From Geotrypetes seraphini (lineage: Eukaryota > Chordata > Amphibia > Gymnophiona > Dermophiidae): a stretch of DNA of 64,000 bases. The position numbers and the translations under genes are program-made. Numbering within the stretch: position 1 is the first letter of the stretch; each line of letters begins with the position of its first letter. A model generated the notes under the pieces. It had not been told where the DNA came from, ran no database searches, and worked only from the letters and a program-made list of their open reading frames with translations. Shown piece by piece: positions 50,505 through 61,333 of this stretch. The DNA lies in NCBI RefSeq assembly GCF_902459505.1, contig NC_047096.1, forward strand, positions 3,658,001 to 3,722,000, given 5' to 3'.

Positions 50505-50905
50505 CTTACGTTGAGCTAATAGGAGTCAGTCCAGTTCCACCTTGGTTGAATCTCTTCTTAAATATGATTAGTAAATACTGCAAAGCCCTTAAATGAAGAA
50601 CAGATAATAACTCAAGAAAGTCAGACCGAGAGCCACCGAGTCCAGCAATCCGGCCGAGTCCAGGCCACAGATGCCTCAGCCGTCCCAAAAACTTGATCCG
50701 GATTTCACAGACGAGCTTTCTGGACTTTTCCTCTATGAACTTGTCCAGACCTTCTTTGAGTCGGCTTTGGTTGCCGCCTCCGGAAACAGGTTCCATACCT
50801 TGATCATGTACCAAATTTAAAAAAAAACAAGCAAAACATTTTTTAAAAAATTTGGTTGTCAATCTGCTGATCATTAACTTCCTGAGTGTCCTCTTGTTTT
50901 TGCAT
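50505..50905 (-). mobile_element. CR1-type LINE terminal fragment
   Basis: Complement of FKEGLDKFIEEKSRKLVC and of the GGNQSRLKEGLDKF segment, with the KKCFACFF-like region upstream. Diverged. Confidence 0.6.
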
Positions 50906-50924
50906 TTGACAGGATAAGCCAGTG

Positions 50925-51085
50925 TTACCAAGTTGGTCCTTGAATACCCCCCTTGCTAGTCGGTTTTCAGGGATATCTATCCACAATGAATATGCATGAA
51001 AGAGATGAAGATCATGCATATTTGTTGTGGATATCCTGAAAGCCTGACTGGCAAAGGGTACACTACGTCCAACTTGGGAAGCTAT
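50925..51085. mobile_element. hAT MITE related to the CAGTGGTTCCCAACC family
   Basis: CCAGTGTTACCAAGTTGGTC and CCAACTTGGGAAGC at the ends, CAATGAATATGCATGAAAGA and TCATGCATATTTGTTGTGGA facing inside. Confidence 0.6.
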
Positions 51086-51099
51086 TAGGCTAACACACA

Positions 51100-51900
51100 T
51101 AGAAACATGATGGCACATAAAGGCCACATGGCCCATCCGCAGCATCCACTATCTCCTCCTCTCCCTAATAGATTCCATGTGCCTGTCCCACACTTTTTTG
51201 AATTCAGACACAATCTTTGTCTCCACCACATAAGAACATAACATAAGAATAGCCCCAAAGGTCCATGAAGCCCAGGATCCTGTTTCAAACTGTGGCCAAC
51301 CCAGGTCCCAAATACCTGGCAGAAATCCAAAGAGTAGCAGCATTCCAGAGCTGAGATTGTGATGTCATAATGCCTCATTCCACCAATGCCTAAGAGCCAA
51401 CCTCATCAGTGATGTCACAATGGCTTCATAGTCCTATACTTGGCTAACATAAGAGCTTCCATACTGGGAAAGACCGAAGGTCCATCAAGCCCAGCATCCA
51501 ATTTCCAACAGTGGCCAACCCAGGTCCCAAGTACCAGGTAGAAACCCAAAGAGTAGCAGCATTCCAGAGCTGAGATTGTGATGTCATAATGCCTCATTCC
51601 ACCAATGCCAACCTCAGTAGTGATGTCACAATGGCTTGATTGTCCTATACTTGGCTCACATAAGAACATAACAATTGCCATTCTGGGACAGTTTCCTGTT
51701 TCCAACAGTGGCCAACCTACGTCCCAAGTACCTAGCTAGATCCCAAGTAGTAAAACAGATTTTATGTTGCTTATCCTAGGAATAAGCAGTGGATTGCCCC
51801 AAGCCATGCCATTAATGACCTATGGACTTCTCTTTTAGGAAATTATCCAGCACTTCTTCCAGGAGATTATTTCACATCTACACCCTTTCTGTGAAAAAGT
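51100..51900 (-). mobile_element. Cluster of CR1-type 3' tails with GACATCAC units
   Basis: At least four tails start at about 51100, 51232, 51450 and 51660 (CATAAGAACATAA-type or ACATAGAAACATGATG words). The middle ones contain AGAGTAGCAGCATTCCAGAG followed by the GATGTCATAATGCCTCATTC module. Confidence 0.78.
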
Positions 51901-52215
51901 ATTTCCCCAGATTACACCTGAGCCTATCACTTTTTTTTTTTTTTTGAGTTTCGGAATGATGATGTAAGCGCTGGTCGCTGAATTGTTCATGTCGATTTGT
52001 TATTATGTATGTTGATGTCTTTATTGTGAGCAGCTCTGTAAAAAGCGGGTTATGAATGAATGAAAAGAAAAGCTTCCCAATCTCATCCCATTCAACCCAC
52101 TCTGGAGTTTCCCACTTAAGCCACATAGGTATCTAAACCTCTCTATCGTATCTCCCCTCTCCCACCTTTCCTCCAAATTATACATGTTGTGTCTGGGTTC
52201 TGAGTATTCTGGACA
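51900..52215 (-). mobile_element. CR1 terminal block and spacer
   Basis: The complement encodes SDRLRCNLGKYFFTERV near 51880-51930. A T-run at 51932-51944 interrupts it. Confidence 0.55.
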
Positions 52216-52217
52216 GA

Positions 52218-53655
52218 GTATATTATATTATATTATATTACATTACAATACATTAGTGATTTCTATTCCGCCATTACCTTGCAGTTCAAGGCGGATTACA
52301 TCCAAACTAAAAACAAGAATTACATTTCAACTTTGAAGTAATAGAATAAACGATGAGATAAAATTTTAAGGGATAATTATGGGTTTTAGATAATGTTTGG
52401 TAATTAGAAAAAAAAAAAATTTAGAGAGTACTAAGGGTTATAGAGTGTTGGATGTTGGGTTAGGTTTAACGTGTTTTTTGAAGAGTATGGTTTTAATTTC
52501 TTTCTTGAAGGTTTTGTAATCTGTGGATGAAGATAACAGAGTGGTGAGTTGTTTGTCCAACTTAGCTGCTTTGGAGGCTATTAGGTTGTCATAGAGTTTT
52601 TTTCGTTTGACATTTTTGGATGGTGGGTAATAGAATAGTGAATGTGTTCTTCTGTGTCTGATTGAGGAGGATTGATTGAGTCTGTTATTCCAGTAAGTTG
52701 GTCTTTCTCTGTTGATAGCCTTGTAAAGTAAGCAGTAGAATTTGGAAGCCAATGCGAGTCATGGTCTGCCTCTGTGATAGGGTCATATTTTTTTAGCGAA
52801 TCGACAAGTCTCTGCACCATCTGCAATTGCTTCACCATGGTCGCGGGACATGGTAGGTATAGTATGTTGCAGTAGTCCAGCGTCCCAAGGGTTAGAGATT
52901 GTACCAGTAGTAGGAATTGCTTCTTTTCGAAGAATGATCAGATTTTTCTCAGATTTCTCATGGTCATGAATGATGTCTTTATTATTTTGTTAATTTGGGG
53001 TTGCATGTTACAGCTTCTGTCAATCGTGATGCCAAGCAATTTTAAAGTAGGTTGTATTGGGTATGAAAACGAATTTATTACAAGATTAGTTAACGTTGGA
53101 GTTTTGTCATTTTCAAGTAGAATGAAATTTGTTTTGTCAGGGTTAAGTTTTAATTTGTGCTCTGTCATCCATATAGCCACTGATTCGAGGGTTCTGTGTA
53201 TTGTGTTTGCTATGAAGGATTCTGGTTGGTTGAAGGGTAGAAGAATAGTGATGTCATCTGCGTAGCTGTATGAAATTATGCCGAGATTATCCAGGTAGTA
53301 GCTGAGGGAAGCTATGTATATATTAAATAGAGTAGGTGATAGGGGTGATCCTTGGGGAACTCTGCAGGGGTTGGACCAAGGTTCAGATTTTTCTTGCATT
53401 ATTTTGACTCTGTAAGTTCTTGATTGTAGGAATCCTTTAAACCATGCAAGTACTTTGCCAGAGATTCCTATTGAGTCGAGAGTTTGTAAAAGTATGTCGT
53501 GGTCAACCAAGTCAAAGGCTGCAGAAAGGTCTCATTGTATCAGCAGTATTTTTTTTGCCTGTACTGAGGTGTTGGTATATGGAATTAAAATGATAGTTAT
53601 GAATCAGTTTGAAAGTTAAGAGCTTGATTTTATAGCTTATTCTATGTGGTATGGG
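52218..53655 (-). mobile_element. L2-clade LINE with YADD reverse transcriptase
   Basis: The minus frame 52938-53510 (190 codons) contains GSPLSPTLFNIYIASLSYYL, catalytic YADD in YSYADDITILLP and LKLNPDKTNFILL. The ORF2 end (KAINRERPTYWNNRLNQSSS) and the FKKEIKTILFKKHVK terminus follow in other frames. The 3' end at 52218 is a TATTATATTATAT repeat. The 5' side is cut by an L1. Confidence 0.88.
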
Positions 53656-54185
53656 GAGCCAGGGTGCTTTTGTTTATTTATTTTTTTTGTAAAATCTTTA
53701 TTAATTTTCAAAACTAATACAAAGTGCCATGAACTATACAAACATTAATGAACAACATATGCAATTAAATTCCATCAATAACATTAGAGAAGAAAAATAT
53801 CCCTCCTCTTCCTTCCAGCAATTCAACCAAGAATAAACCAAAAAAGATATCCCCCCCCACCCACCCCATCCTGGAAATGCATAAAAATAAACAGAAAATT
53901 AAATCAAGACAATTATGTCAAATTAACAAAGGATGTCAACGGGCCCCACATCAATTTCAATACTTTGCTATGCCCCAAAATATCCACATTCATCTTTTCG
54001 TATTTATAACCTAAACATAGACTGGCCCACCAAAATGAAAAGTTGAGGCGGTCGCAATTTTTCCAGTTGCGTGTTTCATTTGCATCGAAGGAAAAGTCTG
54101 CATTTGTAACGATCCATAGTAGACTTGATATGCAACAATGTTCCACATATAATTACCTCGTACGTCAAAGGGATTGTTGAATCCA
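53656..54185 (-). mobile_element. L1 LINE 3' end
   Basis: The minus strand encodes LNFSFWWASLCLGYKYEKMN, then VDILGHSKVLKLMWGPLTSF, homologous to the C-terminus of the L1 at 11.1 kb. The plus-strand T-rich start at 53660-53690 is its poly(A) complement. Confidence 0.78.
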
Positions 54186-54464
54186 GTAAGAGATTAATCT
54201 GTCCCATATTGACTTCAAGACTGGTGTGACATGATCATATTTTTTGAGCATTTTCAATCATTTTGTATTGCAGTGTTTTGAATGGTTTGTGGACGTCTGA
54301 TATTTTGTCTTATTCCTTTGTATGATGAGTTGGAGTAGTCCAGGGAATGAATCGGTCTGTTCAACGCAGTCCAGTTTGGTTCTCTGTTGCTTTTCAGACT
54401 TTGCTTCTCCCTTTTCATTTAAATAAACAAGCAATTCTCCTGGGAACTTGTAAGTAAAAATCAA

Positions 54465-54820
54465 TAAACATTGGTTTTGCTGATTCTCATTTTATTATGT
54501 GGAGACAACACAAAACCTAAACAAAAGCTCTTGCGAAGCCTTTAAGCTGCATTTGAGGAGGTTGAAGCCGGCTAATTGCTCGACAGCAAACTCCTCCTTC
54601 TCTTGTTGAGAGAGCTTGGCCTGCACCCAGACTTTTCAGGGTAAAGGTGGAGGGCGGCCATTGCACTGACGATAAACTCGGCTCTGTCCAGCCTCTTCTG
54701 TCTGTCTCCTCTGCTGAAAAATGAATGACCTTTGGCTCTATTATGGCCTCTCAGGTTCATAAAGGTTTTGATGATTTTGCTGCCAAAATGCACTCCTTAT
54801 AACACTTCTTTTTTTTTAAT
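54465..54820. other. Single-copy patch, candidate conserved non-coding DNA
   Basis: No repeat recognised. Balanced composition with words such as GGCTAATTGCTCGACAGC (54571). It stands between two transposon blocks. Confidence 0.25.
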
Positions 54821-54859
54821 TTTTATTTTTAATACAAGTGTTTTCTTAGTTATGCTGGG

Positions 54860-55648
54860 TAGAGAATGGCATGGGGGACACATTTTTTCCTGTCCCCATG
54901 GTAACTATTTTCACCTACTAGCGAGTTCTTTTCCTGCCCCTGCCCTATTCCTGCAAGCTCCGCCCTCATCTGCACAAGCCTCAAACACTTTCAAATCCTA
55001 AGTGGCAACATTCTAGAGCTCAGATTGTGATGTCATAATGCCTCATTTCACCAATGCCTAAGCTCCGCCCTCATCTGCACAAGCCTCAAGCGCTTTCAAA
55101 TCCTAAGTGGCAACATTCTAGAGCTCAGATTGTGATGTCATAATGCCTCATTTCACCAATGCCTAAGCTCCGCCCTCATCTGCACAAGCCTCAAGCGCTT
55201 TCAAATCCTAAGTGGCAACATTCTAGAGCTCAGATTGTGATGTCATAATGCCTCATTCCACCAATGCCTAAGCTCCATCCTCATCTGCACAAGCCTCAAA
55301 CGCTTTAAAATCCTAAGTGGCAACATTCTAGAGCTCAGATTGTGATGTCATAATGCCTCATTCCACCAATGCCTAAGCTCCGCCCTCATCTGCACAAGCC
55401 TCAAACGCTTTAAAATCCTAAGTAGCAACATTCTAGAGCTCAGATTGTGATGTCATAATGCCTCATTCCACCAATGCCTAAGCTCTGCCCTCATCTGCAC
55501 AAGCCTCAGATGCTTTATACATAAGTGTTCGAGGCTTGTGCGGTTAAGACAGAGCTTTCAGGAATGGGACAGAGACAAAACATGTGGGGACAGGAAAATT
55601 GAGTTCCTGCGGGGACGGGGGACAAATTTGTCCCCATGTCATTCTCTA
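54860..55648. mobile_element. hAT-type MITE with 105-bp internal array, copy 3
   Basis: Ends TAGAGAATGGCATGGGG and CCCCATGTCATTCTCTA; ATGCTGGG flanks both sides (54852-54859, 55649-55656), a perfect 8-bp duplication. Subterminal GTCCCC-rich words face each other. The centre is the 105-bp array. Non-coding, 789 bp. Confidence 0.9.
54979..55503 (-). repeat. 105-bp tandem repeat, 5 full monomers
   Basis: CCTCAARCRCTTT starts at 54979, 55084, 55189, 55294 and 55399, with the next partial start at 55504, all 105 bp apart with no indels. Each unit carries AAGTGGCAACATTCTAGAGC (AAGTAGC in the last), TTGTGATGTCATAATGCCTC and AATGCCTAAGCTCCGCCCTC-type sequence. Confidence 0.96.
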
Positions 55649-55657
55649 ATGCTGGGT

Positions 55658-56036
55658 AAAAATCCAGTGATTTGGATTGTTGATGCAATTGACTTATGAT
55701 GTTTGTTTTCTGTTATTAGTTAACCCCTCCCTCCCCCTTTACAAAACCGTGAAAGACGTTGTAGCACTGGCCGACGCACGGAATGCTCTGCGCAGAGCAT
55801 TCAGCGTGCCGGCCAGCGCTAAAAACTGCTTTTGCTGTTTTGTAAAAAGGGGGGGGGGGATTAATGTTTCATGTATATGGCATGCTTATGTTCTACGTTG
55901 CTGATGACTAAATGCAACGGATCAGCAGATTCCACATTGTTTGCTAAATAAAATAAACCTGTTTTCAGCAGTGCAGTCTTCTTACGAATTTGCAGGAGTT
56001 TTAGGTTTTTTGGTTATGAATTGTGTGATGAGCTTA
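55658..56036. other. Unassigned spacer
   Basis: A G-run at 55851 and AT-rich flanks. 55735-55850 (CGACGCACGGAATGCTCTGC) may be a decayed relative of the GGGCTCC MITEs. Confidence 0.3.
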
Positions 56037-56147
56037 GGGCTCCTTTTACTAAGCTGCGTTAGGGCATTAACGCGTGAGCTGGTGTTAGTTCTAGCTGCAT
56101 ATTTTGCCTGCGCTAAAAACGCGTGCGCACCTTAGTAAAAGGAGCCC
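56037..56147. mobile_element. PIF/Harbinger-like MITE, copy 2
   Basis: GGGCTCCTTTTACTAAGCTG to CACCTTAGTAAAAGGAGCCC, 111 bp, flanked by TTA on the left and TAA on the right. Confidence 0.75.
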
Positions 56148-56471
56148 TAAGTCTTAGGTTTTTCTCGGTTCTGATTGTGTACTTTATTCCCGAGTACTTT
56201 AAATTTCATAAAGAGTTGATCTCCTACTTAATCATAGCCAGCACCGATACCCGAAAAGGGAAAGGGAGCAGAGAAACGCTTTTCCGACCGCGAGCGTAAC
56301 TTTCCTTGAACCGCTAGTGAGAAAAGGTGTAAACTCAATGTTGAAGAGCAGATTTGGGAAGTATGACTGAGAGATATACAGTATTTTGAGAACAGGGAAG
56401 GAGACCTAGGAATAAGATGAGAAGTTGGAGACTCAGGTTGGATTAACGAGCAGAAGACATCTTGCTAGTTC

Positions 56472-57243
56472 CAGGGCTGTGGAGTCGGTAGATAAATCCT
56501 TCGACTCCGACTCTTCACTTTCTGGTACCCATGACTCCAACTCCACTTCATACTAGTAGAAATACAACTATGCACTGGCCTTTATTCTTACATCAGAGAA
56601 GTACTTAACACATTGTTGGCGGGATACGAGTAAACGCCTTTTTCGCATACTATCACTAGAGAGCGGGAGCTGACAAAACTCGGTTTCTACATATTAGCGC
56701 TGGGGTGCGGCAAAAGTGTAAACACAGCTATTCAGAGAATTAAAAATTACGCATTATCTATCGTTAGACGTTAGGCGGTGAAGAGATACCTGATGATTTG
56801 TGGAATTAGGGTCGGGAGATCAAAATCGTAAATAAAATAGCGGTAAATTCAGTTGTCATTCCTTAAATTTCTTCAGTATAAAAGAGTAGTTTTTTTTAAT
56901 AATTTTGAAATTAGCCTTCAATGTTGTAATTGTTTATAACAAAATAATTTAAAAATGTGTTCAAATTATAATAAAGAATTCAATATAAGAAAAGAAACTG
57001 AACGTTTTGTTAAAAAATAAACAATGGTTCAGAAGTTACAGCTATTTTACGCAAAACGTAATTTCCCATGCAACATTTAAAAAATTTGCCCGCTTTGTGG
57101 CGTAGATCAGCGAAAAATGCCCGCAAACAATGTGTTAATTATGACTATTGTTTGTGAAATGCGACATTTGAACTTGCTGTATTTTGTTTATTATCTGGAG
57201 TTGGAGTCGGTACATTTTTATCGACTCCAACTCCATAGCCCTG
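56472..57243. mobile_element. hAT element, CAGGGCTGTGGAGTCGG family, copy 2
   Basis: Left end CAGGGCTGTGGAGTCGG, right end complement ACTCCATAGCCCTG. Flanks GCTAGTTC (56464-56471) and GCTGGTTC (57244-57251) match at 7 of 8. Length is 772 bp; the interior has no transposase frame, so it is non-autonomous. Confidence 0.92.
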
Positions 57244-57251
57244 GCTGGTTC

Positions 57252-57604
57252 TGCCGAGTTAAGAACAAGTGTTTGAAAAAAGAAGTGAAAGAGCAAACAA
57301 AGCTGAGAGCAATTAATTCTTTCTGTGCTTGAGGAAGAATTGATGTGTTTTTGTAACCAGGAATAATCCCTTCCTTGTCTGCCAGGATCCTTAGCTTGCT
57401 GTTTTCTGTGCTCAAAAAGCTGAGAGCAGGCCCAAGTGTTTCCAAAGTGAGCTGGCTGCAGGCAGATCACCTGGTAACGTTTAAAGGACAGACACGGAAA
57501 AATTCATATAACCCCTTCTGAGCTCCCCTGGGAGAACAAATGAATGTGCAGGAAAGTCCAATTCTAATGCCTACCGCCAGCTCCCTCATTCCTGGAGGTT
57601 TGTG
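57252..57604. other. Single-copy spacer
   Basis: No repeat recognised; balanced composition with AGAGCAATTAATTC (57306) and an E-box CACCTG (57468). Overlapping short minus frames are not supported as exons. Confidence 0.3.
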
Positions 57605-57606
57605 TA

Positions 57607-58014
57607 CACTTCCCCCTCCGTATTCACGGGGGTTAGGGGCAGAGCCGGGCAGCGAATATTAAAAAATCGGCGAATATTTGGGCCGGTTCTGCCCTAACCC
57701 CGGCTATTTTAAGCCCTGAAAGCCCCCCTCTTAAGCCTTACCTGGTGTTCTAGCGGTTTTTCAGGCCGGAGCGATCTTCTCACGCTCCTGCCCCCTGCAG
57801 ATCGCTCACAGGAAATGGCTGCCTTGAGCTCCCGTAGTCTGGAGCCATTTCCTGTGAGCGTGGGAAGAAAAACCCGCTAGACCACCAGGTAAGGCTTAAG
57901 GGGGGGGGGCTTACAGGACTTAAAATAGCCTGAAAAATGAAAATGAATTTTGTGGTTTAAAACCGCGAATAAGCGAATCCGTAGATACGGAATTCGCAAA
58001 TACGGAGGGGGAAG
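57607..58014. mobile_element. TA-flanked palindromic MITE, copy 2
   Basis: CACTTCCCCCTCCGTATTC at the left and AAATACGGAGGGGGAAG at the right, TA on both sides (57605-57606, 58015-58016). The internal arms (CTAGCGG..CCTGCCC and complement) parallel those of the 2412 copy. Confidence 0.8.
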
Positions 58015-58034
58015 TATATAACAGGACTCTCTTA

Positions 58035-58179
58035 GGGCTCCTTTTACTAAGCTGCATTAGCATTTTTAGCGCTAAACCTGCGCTACGTGGCAAGAACTAA
58101 CGCCAGCTCAATGCTGGCGTTAAGGTCTAGCGAGCGGGGCAGTTTAGCACGCGCTAACGCGGCTTGGTAAAAGGAGCCC
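58035..58179. mobile_element. PIF/Harbinger-like MITE, copy 3
   Basis: GGGCTCCTTTTACTAAGCTG to GGCTTGGTAAAAGGAGCCC, TTA on both sides. Length 145 bp, with TTAGCGCTAA-type inner palindromes. Confidence 0.8.
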
Positions 58180-58519
58180 TTAGTGACTTTGCCTCTAACA
58201 CCTGAAGGTGTGCCCCCCCCCCCCTCCGCCACAGATTAATGTCCTGCTTTCTCCTGTAGTATTAGGTTCACTATCAACAGAGGCCTGTGATGTCACAGAG
58301 GCTGGATTGTGACATCACCGGAAGGATCAGAACGTGGATTTTGCATAGCTCGATTTCTGTCATCGGCGCCTTCCGCTGAGGACCTGGCTAGAATTTAAGT
58401 GGGGGTTACTCTGGCCAAAAACCAGAAGTGATGAACAATTAAAGTTGCGAGAAATAAAAATGCAAGAGTGTGGGGTGTCTATTTGGAGGTTAAGGGAGTT
58501 GAGGACATTATTCAGAGTG

Positions 58520-58665
58520 AAGCCAATGTTGTCTAGTGATACAAAGTCTTGTTGCGAAATTGGATTTCTGTAATGCGTTGTTTTGGGGCGTGGTGAAATC
58601 CAAAGTGCTTGCTTTACAAGTGCTACAGAATTCAGCTGCTAGAACGATCACCAGAACTTCCTGTT
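58520..58665 (+). mobile_element. L2 LINE fragment
   Basis: SLVAKLDFCNALFWGVVKSK, then LALQVLQNSAARTITRTS, matches the L2 LDYCNALxxG..LQxVQNAAAR block. Confidence 0.8.
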
Positions 58666-58684
58666 TTATTTATTTATTTTATTT

Positions 58685-59000
58685 TGTTGGGGGAAGGAGT
58701 GGCTTAGAGGTTAGAGCTACAGCCTCAGCACCCTGAGGTTGTGGGTTCAAATCCTGCACTGCTCCTTGTGATCCTGCCTGTTTAGATTGTAAGCTCTTTT
58801 GAGCAGGGACTGTTTTCTTATTCTTTGTGGCTCTGTGTAGTGCTGCGTGTGTCTGGCAGCACTATAGAAATAATTAATAATAGTAAGTCACTCAATCCTC
58901 CATTGCCCCAGGTACGTTAGATAGATTTTGATCCCACTGGGACAGACAGGAAAAATGTTTGAGTATCTGATTGATAGGCGATATATAATTACCTAAAATA
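58685..59000 (+). mobile_element. tRNA-derived SINE with internal insertion
   Basis: Head AGTGGCTTAGAGGTTAGAGC and B box GTTGTGGGTTCAAATCC. The body is split by about 110 bp of another tail (TTGTAAGCTCTTTTGAGCAG, 58788 onward) before CACTCAATCCTCCATTGCCC resumes. Confidence 0.75.
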
Positions 59001-59230
59001 AATTTATTTATTTATTCAGTGTTCTAGGCCGTCCTCCCAAAAGAGCCCGGAACGGGTTACACATTCAATACAAGGTTACAATTAGACATCCATGATGGTG
59101 GTTAGCGGCAAGGTAGTAAGTAGTGAGGTAATTTTTATATACAGCATGAGAGATCAATATCCGCTTTCAGAACTATGTATGATTTCTATATACAATACAA
59201 AATCTCCAAAAGAAAACTGCCAAAGAAGCT

Positions 59231-59363
59231 TCAAAAGACACTCAAAACATGAAGGTAGTAAAAAAGTCAATAAGTTCTGAAAGTGGTAACCTGGTAATTG
59301 AAAACTTGTGTGAAACGCCACAATACGGTAATATCAATTAAATCGTAAAATTTACTGTAAAAC
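59231..59363 (+). repeat. Left arm of a 133-bp inverted repeat
   Basis: Reads TCAAAAGACACTCAAAACAT through TTTACTGTAAAAC. The reverse complement is at 61334-61466. The arms enclose 1,970 bp made mostly of CR1 3' ends. Confidence 0.88.
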
Positions 59364-59564
59364 GGGGTATCCTCAGTGTGAGAGGTCAGCGAAGGGAGAG
59401 GGTTCTCCAGCAAGGCAAAGGTTAGCAAACCTCATGGGATACCTCACGTGTGCTCAGCTGAAATTGTGAACCTTTAAACAGTGATACAAAATATAGATCA
59501 TACATGTGAACAATCAATCAGGGAAGAACCACTCTGAGAACCCCCCAGCCAACTCCCAGAATGC

Positions 59565-60238
59565 ACGGCAGCGGCAAAGAAAGCAAATAGAATGTTAGGC
59601 ATGATAAAGAAGGGAGAAAGTGATGATGCCGCTTTATAGAGCAATGGTCAGACCCCACTTGGAATACTGTGTCCAACATTGGTCTCCCAACCAAGAACAT
59701 AAGAAGGACAAAAATGATAAAGGGCATGGAAAACCTCTCATATGCTGAGAGGCTGGAGAAGCTGGGGCTCTTTTCCCTGGAATAGCGGAGACTTAGAGGG
59801 AATATGATAGAAACTCATAAGATCATGAAGGGTATAGTGAAGGTAGAGAGGGCCAGATTCTTCAGACTGGCGAGGGCAACAAAAACTAGAGGGCACTAAA
59901 AAAAAATTGAAGGGAGATAGGTTCAGAACAAATGCTAGGAAGTTCTTCTTCACCCAGAGGGTGGTGGACACCTGGAATGCGCTTCCAGAGGAGGTGGTTG
60001 AGCAGAGTACGACTTTGGGGTTCAAAAGGGGATTGGACGAGTTCCTGAAGGGAAAGGGGATCCAGGGGTACAATTAGAGGGTTACTATACAGTACAAAAG
60101 GCTGTAAAGTAATAGAGTAGTAGAGTAATAGATTACTACAGGTCATTGACCTGGGAGGCTGCCGCGGGAGCGGACTTCTGGGCGTGATGGACCAATGGTC
60201 TGACTCGGCAGAGGCGATGCTTATGTGCTTATGATATA
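59565..60238 (+). mobile_element. CR1 LINE, 3' quarter
   Basis: ARQRQRKQIECXA-like start equals the [15 protein letters not shown] block at the DNA level. Then [15 protein letters not shown]-like, TRGH and VVDTWNALPEEVVEQSTTLG blocks, and the tail GGGAGGCTGCCGCGGGAGCGGAC. Several frame breaks. Confidence 0.85.
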
Positions 60239-60240
60239 AA

Positions 60241-60745
60241 ACTGCTGGAGAGAGTGCAGAGACGAGCAACGAAGCTAATAAAAGGTATGGAGAACTTGGA
60301 ATACGAGGAACGACTTAAGAGACTGGGATTGTTCTCCCTTGAGAAAAGGAGACTGCGAGGGGATATGATCGAGACTTTCAAAATACTGAAAGGAATCGAC
60401 AAAATAGAGCAGGAAAAAAAGATTATTTACAATGTCCAATTTGATACGGACAAGAGGTCATGGACTGAATCTAAGGGAGGACAAGTCCAGCACAGATATC
60501 AGGAAGTTCTGCTTCACGCAGCGAGTGGTGGACACCTGGAATGTTCTCCCAGAGGAGGTTATTGCGGAATCCACCATTCTAGGATTTAAAAGCAAACTAG
60601 ATGCACATCTCCTTACGAGAGGCATAGAGGGATATGGGTGACTAAAATGACGCCAGGTGTACACCTGGCTGGGCCTCCGCGTGTGTGATCGAGGGACTCG
60701 ATGGACCGAAGGTCTGATCTGGAGATGGCGGTTCTTATGTTCTTA
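60241..60745 (+). mobile_element. CR1 3' end
   Basis: [40 protein letters not shown], then [20 protein letters not shown]. The tail is GCCAGGTGTACACCTGGCTG and ends TTCTTATGTTCTTATAATG. It is the same subfamily as the 381-codon copy at 22.8 kb. Confidence 0.9.
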
Positions 60746-60799
60746 TAATGCCTCATTCCACAGTGTCTCAGAGCCAACCTCATCAGTGATGTTACAATG

Positions 60800-60930
60800 A
60801 AGTAGCAAGATTCCAGAACCCCAAAGGGTAACAAAAGATTCTAGAACCCCCAAACAGTATCAAGATTCCAGGCAGAATCTCAAAGAATAGCAAGATTCTA
60901 GAACCCCAAAGAGTAGCAACATTCCAGAGC
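60800..60930 (-). repeat. Degenerate relatives of the 56-bp unit
   Basis: AGTAGCAAGATTCCAGAACC, AGTATCAAGATTCCAGGCAG and AATAGCAAGATTCTAGAACC are irregular, diverged units ending in the AGAGTAGCAACATTCCAGAG seed. Confidence 0.65.
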
Positions 60931-60934
60931 TGAG

Positions 60935-61255
60935 ATTGTGACACGGACAAGAGGATATGGACTGAAGCTAAGGGGGGGGACAAGTCCAGGACAAATGTCA
61001 GGAAATTCTGCTTCACGCAGCAAGTGGTGGACACCTGGAATGCTCTCCCAGAGGAGGTTATTGTGGAATCCACCGTTCTAGGATTTAAAAGCAAACTAAA
61101 TGCACATCTCCTTATGAGAGGCATAGAGGGATATGGGTGACTAAAATGACGCCAGGTGTACACCTGGCTGGGCCTCCGCGTGCGCGGATCGCCGGACTTG
61201 ATGGACCAAAGGTCTGACCCAGAGATGGCAGTTCTTATGTTATGTTCTTAATATC
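60935..61255 (+). mobile_element. CR1 3' end
   Basis: Nearly repeats 60445-60740: VVDTWNALPEEVIVESTVLG, GCCAGGTGTACACCTGGCTG, and the end CAGTTCTTATGTTATGTTCTTA. Confidence 0.88.
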
Positions 61256-61333
61256 AAACTCAGACTTAGCTTGAAAATGTGTCCATAGGTCTTGCAGTCA
61301 AATGAGGGGTGGAACGAGGGTCAAAGAACCCTA

